A DNA stretch of 64,000 bases from Pseudomonas fluorescens (GTDB lineage Bacteria; Pseudomonadota; Gammaproteobacteria; Pseudomonadales; Pseudomonadaceae). The stretch is taken from NCBI RefSeq assembly GCF_040448305.1, contig NZ_CP148752.1:5681501-5745500 (forward strand), given 5' to 3'. The notes under the pieces were generated by a model. It was not told the origin of the DNA. It saw only the letters and a program-made list of their open reading frames with translations, and searched no databases. The translations under genes and the position numbers were made by a program. This document shows positions 1 to 9,900 of the stretch, piece by piece (position 1 is the stretch's first letter; every line of letters begins with the position of its first letter).

Positions 1-136
1 CCGGATGCCAGAAAAAACGGTACAGGTCGAACCCGGACAGAAACCGGTCCAGCGCCCAGGCAAGCGCCGCCGCGATGAAAAACATAAGGGTCATGGTTGG
101 CATGTACACGCCGTGGAAGGCGATTTCACGAGGCAT
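1..136 (-). CDS. DUF1656 (AaeX-like) small inner-membrane protein, partial
   Basis: The start codon is at 136 and the gene runs off the left edge after 45 codons. The visible protein begins MPREIAFHGVYMPTM and continues into a hydrophobic segment (residues 14-28), as in DUF1656/AaeX proteins of about 65-70 residues. Its start overlaps the last 11 bases of the FUSC pump gene, so the two are probably translationally coupled. In related operons DUF1656 is followed by an HlyD-type adaptor, which would lie just outside the window. The role of this small subunit is not known; the family assignment rests on the N-terminal motif and the context. Confidence 0.75.
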   Translation of the reverse strand, partial: MPREIAFHGVYMPTMTLMFFIAAALAWALDRFLSGFDLYRFFWHP

Positions 137-2330
137 GTTCAAGTCCTTGTGGCTTGGCGCTGGCACTGGCAGTTACGTAGCCGGCAAGCGGTGATTGCGG
201 ATCGAGCAGCGAGGTGCGGATGAAGTGCAGGTAGCTCTTCACCCGGCGCAACGCCGAGGTATCGAAGTGCGGGGCGAAGGGTTCGTCGGTGGACTGCACA
301 CGGCTGATCGCGTGATCGACGGCGATCAGCGCGCGCTCCAGGTTGCTGCTGTTCGGTTGCAGGAACAGCCGCACCAGCGCACGACCCATCACCCGGATCG
401 CCTGGCGCCATGGCTGGGATTCGGCATAGGCCGGATGCACCGGCAGAATCGCCTGCTCCTTGCGCAACTCGATGATCGAGTGACCGACTTCCAGCACCAC
501 GAACATCCAGCGCAGCAAGTCCCGCTGCACTTGCGGTTGGCCCGCCGCGAAGCCGTAGGCCTGGTGCACCAGATCGCGGGTGCGGCTTTCGAAACTCGAC
601 GCCAGCCCCTTGAGCTTGCCGCTGATGGCGTACACCACCTGACCGCGCAGATCCTGCTCCAGACGACGCCACAGCCAGCGGCTGTTGGGCGGCAAAATGA
701 TCGCCCCGGCCGCTGCGCACACCAGCATGCCGAGCACCATGGCGATGTAGTCGTTGATGAAGGTGTAGGGGTTGTAGACCGTGAGGTTGTCCGGCACCGA
801 ACCGGTGCTGAAGAAGATCAACAAGCCCAGGCCGACGCCGACGTATTGCGGTCGCGAGGTCAGGAACGAGCCGAGTACGATCACCGGTGCGAGCATCACG
901 CACAGCAACGGAAATCCGTCGATCCACGGGAAAATGAAAAACATCTCGACGAAGCCGATCAGCGCCCCGAGCAACGTCCCGCACGCCATCTGAAAGGCCA
1001 TGCGTTTGGGGTTCGGGGTGGCAGCGGACAGGCCCACGGTCGCGGCGGCAATCAGGGTCATGGTCGCGCCGCTCGGCCAAGCGGTTGCTACCCAATAACT
1101 GCCCAATACCACCAGAATGAACGCTGCGCGTATCCCCGATGCAGCCGCCGCCATCCAGTTGGTTTGCGGAGTGAACGGCTCGTCCCAGCGCTCCCGTTCG
1201 TGACTGTGATCGGCCAGGGAGGCGTGGGTCTGTGCATAACTGTGCAGGTCGTCGACGAAGCGATAGAGCAGTTCGTACGCCGTGTGGAAGTCCAGCAGTT
1301 CGTCGTCGCTCGGTTCGCTCTCCTGAAAGATCGCCCGCAGGCTGCGCACCCGCGCCGGCAACCCTGCCTTGTAGGCGCTCAGCGCCGTAACCAGACGCTC
1401 CGCATCGGCGCTGGTCAGCGCACGGCCACTGAAGCCGTCGAGTAATTCGGCGAGGTCTTGCAAGCCCGGTTTTATCGCCGCCACGGCATGATCCGTATTG
1501 TTGCTGCGCAAGCGTTCGAGCAACTGATGCAGGGCATTGAAGCGCGTGGTGATGCCCATGAACTCACTGTTCAGGCGGCTGAGTCGTCCATTGCGCCGAC
1601 GCATGTGCGGGTCTTCGAACACGGTGACGCTGCGCAACCCTTCCAGTCCGACTGCCTCGGCAATGAAGCGCACATTGCCGGCCTCGAACGCCTCGCGTTG
1701 ACTGCGGCCACGCAAGCCGTCGGTGACGAACTGGGCAAACACGCCGAAGCGCTGATACAGGGCGTTGCGCATGGCGGCGCTGGCGGTTTGCGGCAGGATT
1801 GCAGCGCTGATCAGGGTCGAACAGAGAATACCCAACGAGATTTCCAGCACCCGCCAGACCGCCGCCATGAACGCGCCGTCCGGGTGGGCCAGCGCGGGCA
1901 AGCCGACCATCGCCGCGGTGTATCCGGCGAGTACGAAACCGTAGGCGCGGAAGTTGCGGCAGCGGGTGGCGCCGGCCGTGCAGATACCCACCCAGATCGC
2001 CAGCGAACCGAGGAACAGTTCAGTGTTCTGCGCAAACAGGGCGATCAGCGCGACCATCACCGCCGACCCGGCCAGGGTGCCGAGAAAACGATAGAAACTC
2101 TTGGCGAACACCTGGCCGCTTTGCGGCTGCATGACGATGAACACGGTGATCATCGCCGTACGCGGTTGCGGCAGCTCCAGGCGCATGGCCAGCCACAGCG
2201 TCAGGAATGCCGCGAACAGCACCTTGAAGATGTAGACCCAGGTCACGCCGTCACTGCGTGACCAGTCGAAGAAACCCCGACGCCATTCCAGGGAGTACAG
2301 CCAGCGCAAGGGTGCGGGCAAGGGAGTCAT
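126..2330 (-). CDS. FUSC-family inner-membrane efflux pump (AaeB-like)
   Basis: Predicted 734-residue pump for aromatic acids or similar amphipathic compounds. Two blocks of about six hydrophobic helices (roughly residues 30-190 and 390-545) are separated by a hydrophilic region of about 200 residues and followed by a cytoplasmic C-terminal domain, the layout of FUSC/AaeB/YccS proteins. The N-terminal block contains TAMITVFIVMQPQSGQVFAKS, typical of the family. It lies downstream of an outer-membrane channel gene and overlaps the DUF1656 gene, as in aaeXAB-type operons. The substrate cannot be read from sequence. Confidence 0.88.
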   Translation of the reverse strand: MTPLPAPLRWLYSLEWRRGFFDWSRSDGVTWVYIFKVLFAAFLTLWLAMRLELPQPRTAMITVFIVMQPQSGQVFAKSFYRFLGTLAGSAVMVALIALFAQNTELFLGSLAIWVGICTAGATRCRNFRAYGFVLAGYTAAMVGLPALAHPDGAFMAAVWRVLEISLGILCSTLISAAILPQTASAAMRNALYQRFGVFAQFVTDGLRGRSQREAFEAGNVRFIAEAVGLEGLRSVTVFEDPHMRRRNGRLSRLNSEFMGITTRFNALHQLLERLRSNNTDHAVAAIKPGLQDLAELLDGFSGRALTSADAERLVTALSAYKAGLPARVRSLRAIFQESEPSDDELLDFHTAYELLYRFVDDLHSYAQTHASLADHSHERERWDEPFTPQTNWMAAAASGIRAAFILVVLGSYWVATAWPSGATMTLIAAATVGLSAATPNPKRMAFQMACGTLLGALIGFVEMFFIFPWIDGFPLLCVMLAPVIVLGSFLTSRPQYVGVGLGLLIFFSTGSVPDNLTVYNPYTFINDYIAMVLGMLVCAAAGAIILPPNSRWLWRRLEQDLRGQVVYAISGKLKGLASSFESRTRDLVHQAYGFAAGQPQVQRDLLRWMFVVLEVGHSIIELRKEQAILPVHPAYAESQPWRQAIRVMGRALVRLFLQPNSSNLERALIAVDHAISRVQSTDEPFAPHFDTSALRRVKSYLHFIRTSLLDPQSPLAGYVTASASAKPQGLEHAS

Positions 2331-2370
2331 TTATTCCTGCTCAACAAGATTCGATGTAAACCCGGAACCT

Positions 2371-2460
2371 GTGGGAGCCAGCCTGCTGGCGATAGCGGAG
2401 TATCGGTCGACACCAATGTTGAATGTGCCGCCCTCATCGCCAGCAGGCTGGCTCCCACAG
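2371..2460. repeat. REP pair (REPIN), variant arm sequence
   Basis: Two REP copies in inverted orientation (2371-2396 and 2435-2460) around a 38-base spacer, between the outer-membrane channel gene and the FUSC gene. Each copy reads GTGGGAGCCAGCCTGCTGGC, where the other REPs of this window have GTGGGAGCGAGCCTGCTCGC. The two differences are compensatory and keep the hairpin. It could act as an intra-operon hairpin affecting mRNA stability. Confidence 0.85.
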
Positions 2461-2469
2461 GAATTACAT

Positions 2470-4011
2470 TCACCTCAGCAGAACCGGGGTTTTCGGTGCC
2501 TGGGTCTGGCTATCTTTCGGCACATCGTTGCCCGCGCCCAAACCACCGCCGAGTGCCGTCACCAATTGCGCATGGGCGCTCAAACGCGCCGCCTGAACCT
2601 GCTGCTGCACTTGCTGCTGCTTGAACAACAAGGTCTGGGCATTGAGCACGTTGAGGTAATCGGTCAAGCCGCGCTGGTAGGCAATCATCGCGATGTCGTA
2701 GGTCTTCTGCGCCGTGGCCACCGACTCGGCGGCGAAAGCCTGCTGCTTGTCCATGGACTCGCGGCGGATCAACTGGTCGGAGATGTTTTTCAGCGCGTTG
2801 ACCAGGGTTTGGTTGTACTTGGCCACGGCGATGTCATAACCCGCCGAGGCTTCACCCAACTCCGCACGCAAGCGTCCGCCATCGAAGATCGGCAACGAAA
2901 TCGCCGGACCCACGCTGTAGTTGAGTTTCTTGCCGGTCAAAAACTCCAGGGCCCCACCGCCGGTGGCCATGTAGCCGAGGCTGCCGACCAGATCGACGTT
3001 CGGGTAGAAACCGGCATGGGCGACATCAATGCCCCGCGCCTGCGCCGCCACTTGCCAACGGCTGGCGACCACGTCCGGGCGTTGGCCGAGCAATTGCGCC
3101 GGCAGTGACGACGGCAGTTTCAGCGGCGCACCCAGCGACAGCGTTGGCCGCTGCAACTGCGCGCCCTCCCCCGGGCCCTTGCCGGCGAGGGTGGTGAGCT
3201 GGTTGCGGCTCAAGGCGATTTCTTCGTCGAGGGCGTCGATCTGGCGATGGGTTTCCGGCAGCGGCGTCTCGGCCTGGCTAACTTCGAAATGGGTGCCGAT
3301 GCCACCGTTCAGGCGTTTTTGCGCCAGCTCGAGAATCTGCTGTTGCTGCTTCAAGGTCGCTTCGACGATGTCCCGCTGGGCGTAATGCAACGACAACTCG
3401 ATGTAGACCCGTACGATGTTGTCCTGCAATTCGAGCTGGGCCTGACGCGCTTCGGCGACGCTCATGTGCGCCATGTCCACGGCGCGCTCGGTGGCATTGC
3501 TTTCGCGACCCCAGAGATCAAGGGCATAGCTGAAACCCAGCGCCGCGTTATTGTCCCAGGTCGTGGAGTTGGCCAGCTCGCCGGGGCCATAGAACTGGTC
3601 GGTAGGCCAGTTGTGACGCTTGAGGGTGGATTCGCCATTGATCTGCAGCGACTCGGCCGCTTCAGCCACGCCGGCCATGGACCGGGCCTGACGCACCCGG
3701 GCGGCGGCCATGGCCAGGGTCGGGCTGCCTTGCAGAGCGAGATCGATCCAGCGATTCAGTTGCGGGTCGCCATAGGCTTGCCACCATTGCGCGGTGGGCC
3801 AGTGCGCCTCTTGCGCGGCGCTCTGGATTGCCTCGTCGGTGGCCAGTGAATTGGCCTCCAGCGCCTTGCCCTGCGGGGCAATACCTCCGGTTCCGATGCA
3901 GCCGCTGATTGCCAGGGTTAAAGCCAAAACACTGAGCGGTTGAAGCGCTCTGTTGATGCGACGCGGCACTGCTGCGATTTCCTGAGGTGGGGAGTTTTGC
4001 GAGTTGCGCAA
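2470..4011 (-). CDS. Outer-membrane efflux channel, NodT family lipoprotein
   Basis: 513-residue TolC-like outer-membrane factor of a tripartite pump. The N-terminal region carries a hydrophobic stretch ending in a lipobox, LAISGC, with the acylated cysteine at residue 38; the 37 residues before it are long for a signal, so a shorter start is possible. Two OEP repeats follow (about 90-290 and 300-490), rich in coiled-coil helices. It is the first gene of the leftward operon with the FUSC pump and lies 148 bases from a divergent LysR regulator. The nearby RND pump at 5844-10096 has no channel gene of its own and might use this one. Confidence 0.9.
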   Translation of the reverse strand: MRNSQNSPPQEIAAVPRRINRALQPLSVLALTLAISGCIGTGGIAPQGKALEANSLATDEAIQSAAQEAHWPTAQWWQAYGDPQLNRWIDLALQGSPTLAMAAARVRQARSMAGVAEAAESLQINGESTLKRHNWPTDQFYGPGELANSTTWDNNAALGFSYALDLWGRESNATERAVDMAHMSVAEARQAQLELQDNIVRVYIELSLHYAQRDIVEATLKQQQQILELAQKRLNGGIGTHFEVSQAETPLPETHRQIDALDEEIALSRNQLTTLAGKGPGEGAQLQRPTLSLGAPLKLPSSLPAQLLGQRPDVVASRWQVAAQARGIDVAHAGFYPNVDLVGSLGYMATGGGALEFLTGKKLNYSVGPAISLPIFDGGRLRAELGEASAGYDIAVAKYNQTLVNALKNISDQLIRRESMDKQQAFAAESVATAQKTYDIAMIAYQRGLTDYLNVLNAQTLLFKQQQVQQQVQAARLSAHAQLVTALGGGLGAGNDVPKDSQTQAPKTPVLLR

Positions 4012-4159
4012 TTCTATGGGGCGGCCTGAAAGGCGATAAGCTGGGATTCCTGTGAATCTTTGTTACCGTTAACGAGATAATCCCTTGGTCGATCTTTAGT
4101 CGCCTGTAAATAAACAGAAACTTCGTGTCACAATTTGCCATTCGCCTAGAGAGCACCCC

Positions 4160-5128
4160 ATGGACACTTTGCAAAACATGCGCGCCTTCAGTTACGTGGC
4201 CGAAGCCGGCAGCTTCACCGCCGCCGCCGTGCAACTGGACACCACCACGGCCAACGTCTCGCGCGCGGTCTCCAACCTGGAAGCCCACCTGCAAACCCGC
4301 CTGCTCAACCGAACGACCCGCCGCATCGCCCTGACCGAAGCCGGCAAGCGTTACCTGCTGCGCTGCGAACAGATCCTGGCCTACGTCGAAGAAGCTGAAG
4401 CCGAGGCCAGCGACGCCCACGCGCGCCCAGCCGGGCAACTGAAAGTGCACACCATGACCGGCATCGGCCAGCACTTCGTGATCGACGCCATCGCCCGCTA
4501 CCGCAAGACCCACCCGGACGTAACCTTCGACCTGACCATGGCCAACCGCGTGCCGGACCTGCTCGACGAGGGCTACGACGTGTCCATCGTCCTCGCCAGC
4601 GAACTGCCGGACTCGGGTTTCGTCTCCCAGCGCCTGGGAATCACCTACAGCATCGTTTGCGCCTCGCCGGCCTACGTCAAAACCAACGGCTGCGCACAAA
4701 AACCCAGCGACCTGCTCAACCACGCCTGCCTGCGCCTGGTCAGCCCGGTGATTCCGCTGGAGAAATGGGCCTTCGACGGTCCTGATGGCCAGGAAATGGT
4801 CACCATCAACAGCTCACCGTTTCTGGTGAACTCCGCCGACGCGATGAAATCCGCGATCATCAGCGGCATGGGCGTTGGCGTCCTGCCGCTGTACGCCGCA
4901 ATAGAAGGCCTGCGCAACGGCACGCTGGTGCGCGTGATGCCCAACTACCGCTCCCAGGAACTGAACCTGTATGCGATCTACCCGTCGCGCCAGTACCTGG
5001 ATGCGAAGATCAAGACCTGGGTCGAGTATTTGCGTGGATCGTTGCCGGAATTGCTGGCGGCTCATCAGGCGGAATTGGCGGCGTATGAATTGAGCGGGAG
5101 TCTGGGTGGGGTTCGGGTGGCGAATTGA
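4160..5128 (+). CDS. LysR-family transcriptional regulator
   Basis: 322 residues: an N-terminal winged helix-turn-helix (about 1-65, AGSFTAAAVQLDTTTANVSR) and a LysR substrate-binding domain (about 90-300). It belongs by look to the CrgA/DsdC-like group common in Pseudomonas. It is divergent from the NodT-FUSC-DUF1656 efflux operon, the arrangement of AaeR with aaeXAB, so it probably controls that operon in response to an aromatic acid; this is inferred from position only. The 148-base gap (4012-4159) must hold both promoters; I could not settle on a specific LysR box. Confidence 0.9.
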   Translation: MDTLQNMRAFSYVAEAGSFTAAAVQLDTTTANVSRAVSNLEAHLQTRLLNRTTRRIALTEAGKRYLLRCEQILAYVEEAEAEASDAHARPAGQLKVHTMTGIGQHFVIDAIARYRKTHPDVTFDLTMANRVPDLLDEGYDVSIVLASELPDSGFVSQRLGITYSIVCASPAYVKTNGCAQKPSDLLNHACLRLVSPVIPLEKWAFDGPDGQEMVTINSSPFLVNSADAMKSAIISGMGVGVLPLYAAIEGLRNGTLVRVMPNYRSQELNLYAIYPSRQYLDAKIKTWVEYLRGSLPELLAAHQAELAAYELSGSLGGVRVAN

Positions 5129-5166
5129 TGGATGCCCGAACCCGGCTCACATCAGATTGATTCATT

Positions 5167-5326
5167 GTGGGAGCGAGCCTGCTCGCGATGGCGCTCTCAC
5201 ATTCAACATCTCTGTGAGCAGATACACCGCTTTCGCGAGCAGGCTCGCTCACAGTTGGATTTGCATAAATCTGCCAGAAATTGGCTGGCTGTCACGCCGC
5301 CTTCGCGGGCAAGCCCGCTCCCACAG
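5167..5326. repeat. Cluster of three REP elements
   Basis: An inverted REP pair (5167-5193 and 5232-5254, core GAGCCTGCTCGCGA) is followed by a third, diverged copy at 5301-5326 in the same orientation as the second (CTTCGCGGGCAAGCCCGCTC). The third has a different internal sequence but keeps the palindrome, suggesting a separate REP subfamily. Confidence 0.85.
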
Positions 5327-5385
5327 AAGAGCAAAAACAGATCGGCGTACACCCGCCGCTTCTCACCACTCATCAGGCCGAGCGT

Positions 5386-5760
5386 TAGCTCGCCTGCAGC
5401 TCTTGATCTTGATCCACCCGCCCCCTCGGAAGGCTGAGTGGAGGCGTTCATCCGGGGATTGGCGCGCAGCGCCGTTCGACGCAGTCGAACTCATTGCATG
5501 TAGGTCGTCGCGAAGCAGACCGGAGGGCAATGCCCCCGGATGAATGCCGGAGCGAAGGAACACCGAGCCCCAGCGAGGGGCCGGACGTTCGGGGCGAGCG
5601 CTTTTTTTGCTTACTTTTTTTGAGGCGCTTGTTAAAAAAAGTGAGTCGCCGTCAGGGCGAAACCCTAAGTCGCCGTTACCGAAGCAACGGATATGTACAC
5701 GGTCACCCACAACATGGTCGGCCCAGAGGCCGCCAAGTCCCACAAACTGACAGCGCCGTC
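5386..5760. repeat. Hairpin-rich intergenic repeat resembling a dispersed Pseudomonas element
   Basis: No gene is visible in this part of the 715-base gap 5129-5843. It is dense in inverted repeats: CATCCGGGG at 5449-5457 pairs with CCCCGGATG at 5534-5542; GTTCGACGCAGTCGAAC forms a small hairpin; a T-rich arm near 5612 pairs with AAAAAAAGTGAG near 5634; CCGTTACCGAAGCAACGG is a hairpin at 5673-5690. The segments GCTTACTTTTTT, AAAGTGAGTCGCCG and GGGCGAAACCCTAAG recur, from memory, many times in intergenic regions of fluorescent pseudomonads. Mobility and transcription are unknown. Confidence 0.55.
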
Positions 5761-5843
5761 AGTTAGCCGTCACCCTCCTGACCGGCAAACAGGTTTATAA
5801 AGGAAAATACCAACCGTCTACCCAGCCCCGGCGCCCCACTCGC

Positions 5844-6998
5844 ATGCGAATCCAGAAAAAATCCGCCCTGCTCGTCGCCCTTCTGATCGTTTTGGCAGCG
5901 CTGGGCCTGTGGTACGCGACCAAACCGGCCAAGGCCAAACTCGCCACCCCCACCGCCATCCCGGTACGCGTGGTCGCCGTCGCCGAAAAAGACGTACCAC
6001 GCTACGTCAGTGGCATCGGTTCGGTGCTGTCCCTGCACAGCGTCGTGGTCCGCCCGCAAATCGACGGCATCCTCACCAGACTGCTGGTCAAGGAGGGCCA
6101 ACTGGTGAAAAAAGGTGACCTGCTGGCCACCATCGACGACCGGTCGATCCGCGCCAGCCTCGACCAGGCCCGGGCACAATTGGGCGAAAGCCAGGCGCAA
6201 CTGCAAGTGGCGCTGGTCAACCTCAAGCGCTACAAGCTGTTGAGTGTCGACGACGGCGTGTCCAAGCAGACTTACGACCAGCAACAAGCCCTGGTCAACC
6301 AGCTCAAGGCCACCGCCCAAGGTAACCAGGCCTCGATTGACTCCGCCGAGGTACAGCTTTCCTACACACAAATTCGCTCCCCGGTCAGCGGTCGTGTCGG
6401 CATTCGTACCGTCGACGAAGGCAACTTCCTGCGCATGACCGACACCAAGGGCCTGTTCACGGTGACCCAGATCGACCCGATCGCCGTGGAATTCTCCCTG
6501 CCGCAGCAAATGCTGCCGACCCTGCAAGGCCTGATCAACGACCCACAGCACGCCCGGGTCAAGGCCTACATCGGTGCCGACGGCGAAACCGGCAACCTGC
6601 TCGGGGAGGGCCACCTGACCCTGATCGACAACCAGATCAACGCCAGCACCGGCACCATCCGCGCCAAGGCCGAGTTCGATAATCCGAGGCAGAAGCTCTG
6701 GCCGGGTCTGCTGGTGACGGTAAAGATTCAGACAGCCCTGGATAAAGATGCGCTGGTGGTGCCGCCGACAGTCGTACAACGCGGCCTCGACCAGCACTTC
6801 GTGTACCGGGTCAATGGCGACAAGGTCGAAGCCGTGCAGGTGCAGATGGTTTATCAAGGCAGCGGCCAGGACATCATCAAGGGTGTGAAGCCCGGTGATG
6901 TACTGGTCAGCGATGGTCAGTCGCGGCTCAAGCCCGGCGCTACTGTGCAAGTGCTGACCGAGCCGCCTCAAGTGGTGCGATCGGAGGCGGCGCAATGA
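5844..6998 (+). CDS. RND efflux periplasmic adaptor (MdtA/AcrA type)
   Basis: 384-residue membrane-fusion protein. An N-terminal signal anchor (about 7-26, LLVALLIVLAALGLWYA) is followed by a split lipoyl/barrel-sandwich domain (VRPQIDGILTRLLVKEGQLV near 70), a helical hairpin of about 100-165, the second lipoyl half (QIRSPVSGRVGIR) and a beta-barrel plus membrane-proximal domain. There is no lipobox cysteine. The stop codon overlaps the start of the RND pump gene by four bases (ATGA), so the two are co-translated. It should link the pump to an outer-membrane channel, which is not encoded in this operon. Confidence 0.92.
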   Translation: MRIQKKSALLVALLIVLAALGLWYATKPAKAKLATPTAIPVRVVAVAEKDVPRYVSGIGSVLSLHSVVVRPQIDGILTRLLVKEGQLVKKGDLLATIDDRSIRASLDQARAQLGESQAQLQVALVNLKRYKLLSVDDGVSKQTYDQQQALVNQLKATAQGNQASIDSAEVQLSYTQIRSPVSGRVGIRTVDEGNFLRMTDTKGLFTVTQIDPIAVEFSLPQQMLPTLQGLINDPQHARVKAYIGADGETGNLLGEGHLTLIDNQINASTGTIRAKAEFDNPRQKLWPGLLVTVKIQTALDKDALVVPPTVVQRGLDQHFVYRVNGDKVEAVQVQMVYQGSGQDIIKGVKPGDVLVSDGQSRLKPGATVQVLTEPPQVVRSEAAQ

Positions 6999-9900
6999 AG
7001 GGCCATGGTTCGGTTTCAGCCTGGTGCATCGACCACCCGGTGGCCACGGTCCTGCTGACGTTCGCCCTGGTGCTGCTGGGTGTCATCGCGTTTCCGCGCC
7101 TTCCGGTAGCGCCGTTGCCGGAGGCAGAATTCCCGACCATCCAGGTGGCCGCGCAACTGCCCGGCGCCAGCCCGGAAACCATGGCTTCCTCGGTGGCCAC
7201 CCCCCTGGAAGTGCAATTCAGCGCGATTCCCGGCGTGACCCAGATGACATCGAGCAGCGCCCTCGGCTCGACCATCCTGACCCTGCAATTCACCCTCGAT
7301 AAAAGCATCGACACCGCGGCCCAGGAAGTGCAGGCCGCGATCAACACCGCCGCGGGCAAACTGCCCAAGGACATGCCGAACCTGCCGACCTGGCGCAAGG
7401 TCAACCCGGCCGACAGCCCGGTGCTGATCCTCAGCGTCAACTCGTCGCTGATGCCAGGCCCTGAGCTCAGCGACCTGACGGAAACCCTGTTGTCCCGTCA
7501 GCTCAGTCAGGTCGACGGTGTAGGCCAGGTCGTCATCACCGGTCAGCAGCGTCCGGCGATTCGCGTCCAGGTTTCGGCGGACAAGCTCGCGGCCATCGGC
7601 CTGACCCTCGCGGACATTCGCCTGGCGATCCAGCAGACCAGCCTCAACCTGGCCAAAGGGGCGCTGTACGGGGAGTCGAGCATCTCGACCCTGTCCACCA
7701 ACGACCAGTTGTTCCACCCGGAGGACTACAGCCAGCTAATTGTTTCCTACAAGGACGGTGCACCGGTTCATCTGCGCGATGTCGCCAAAGTCGTCAACGG
7801 TTCGGAAGATGCCTACATCCAGGCTTGGGCGGGCTCGCAACCGGGGGTCAACCTGGTGATCTTCCGCCAACCAGGCGCCAACATCGTCGAGACCGTGGAC
7901 CGCATTCAGGCCGCCTTGCCGGCACTGGAAGCGATGCTCCCCGCCTCGGTGCAGGTCAAGACGCTGATCGACCGCACCCAGACCATCCGTGCCTCGCTGC
8001 ATGAAGTGGAAATCACCCTGCTGATTGCAATCATGCTGGTGGTGGCGGTGATGGCGCTGTTCCTGCGCCAACTGTCGGCCACGCTGATCGTGTCGGCAGT
8101 GCTCGGCGTGTCACTGATCGCCAGTTTCGCGCTGATGTATGTGATGGGCTTCAGCCTGAACAACCTGACCCTGGTGGCGATCGTGGTCGCCGTGGGCTTT
8201 GTGGTGGACGATGCGATCGTGGTGGTGGAGAACATCCACCGGCATCTCGAGGCCGGTGACGGCATGCGCGAGGCGGCGATCAAAGGCGCTGGCGAGATCG
8301 GATTTACCGTGGTTTCGATCAGTTTCTCGCTGGTGGCGGCGTTCATTCCGCTGCTGTTCATGGGCGGTGTAGTCGGCCGGCTGTTCAAGGAGTTCGCCCT
8401 GACCGCCACCTCGACCATCATGATTTCGGTGGTGGTCTCGCTGACATTGGCGCCAACGCTGGCAGCGCTGTTCATGCGCGCGCCGGTGCATCGCGCCCAC
8501 GACAAACCGGGCTTCGGTGAACGCCTGTTGGCGTGGTACGAAAAAGGCCTGCGCCGCGCCCTCGCCCACCAGAAAGCGATGATCGGTGTGTTCGCTTTAT
8601 CGCTGGCTCTGGCCGTCGCCGGTTACATCTTCATTCCTAAAGGTTTCTTCCCGATACAGGACACCGGTTTCGTCTTCGGCACCACCGAAGCTGCTGCCGA
8701 TATTTCCTATGGCGACATGGTGAAAAAACACCTGGCGATGGCCGAAATCGTCGCTGCCGATCCCGCAGTCGAAACGTTTTCACATTCCGTCGGCGTCTCG
8801 GGCAGCAACCAGACCATTGCCAACGGCCGCTTCTGGATCACCCTGAAAAAACGCGGGGATCGCGATGTCTCGGCCAGCCAGTTCATCGACCGGATTCGCC
8901 CGCAACTGATGAAAGTCCCGGGCATCGTGCTCTACCTGCGTGCAGGGCAAGACATCAACCTCAGCTCCGGCCCGAGCCGCGCCCAGTACCAATACGTGCT
9001 CAAGAGCAACGACGGTGCGACCCTCAGCACCTGGACCCAACGCCTGACGGAAAAACTACGCGCCAACCCGGCCTTCCGCGACATTTCCAACGACCTGCAA
9101 CTGGGCGGCAGCATCACCCACATCAGCATCGACCGCAGCGCCGCGGCACGTTTCGGCCTCACCGCCAGCGACGTCGACGAAGCCCTGTACGATGCCTTCG
9201 GCCAGCGCCAGGTCAATGAATTCCAGACCCAGATCAACCAGTACAACGTGATCCTGGAACTGGATACCAAACAGCGCGGCAAGGCCGAAAGCCTCAACTA
9301 TTTCTACCTGCGCTCGCCCCTGAGCGGGGAAATGGTGCCGCTGTCGGCCCTGGCCAGGTTCGATGCGCCGACCATCGGCCCGCTGTCCATCGCCCATGAC
9401 GGGATGTTTCCCGCCGCCAACCTGTCGTTCAACCTGGCCCCCGGCGTGGCGTTGGGCGATGCGGTGATCATGCTCAACCAGGCCAAGGCCGACATCGGCA
9501 TGCCGACCGCCATCAGCGGCAACTTCCAGGGCGCGGCCCAGGCGTTCCAGAGTTCGCTGGCCAGCCAGCCGTGGCTGATCCTGGCGGCGCTGTTGGCGGT
9601 GTACATCATCCTCGGCGTGCTCTACGAGAGCTTCGTGCACCCGCTGACGATCATTTCCACCTTGCCTTCGGCGGGCCTCGGCGCAGTGATCATGCTGTGG
9701 ATCTGCGGTCAGGACTTTTCGATCATGGCCTTGATCGGGCTGGTGTTGTTGATCGGTATCGTCAAGAAAAACGGCATCCTGATGATCGACTTCGCCCTCG
9801 AAGCGCAGCGCAATGGCGGACTGTCGCCAGAGGAAGCGATCTTCAAGGCCTGCATCACGCGGTTCCGGCCGATCATCATGACCACCCTTGCCGCCCTGCT

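Noticed and set aside
5167..5326. Possible CRISPR-like repeats
   Set aside because: The repeats are palindromic REP elements in alternating orientation, with irregular spacing and no cas genes.
5763..6995. Minus-strand open frame of 410 codons opposite the RND adaptor
   Set aside because: Mirror frame of the adaptor gene; the plus-strand frame has all adaptor domains and couples to the pump.
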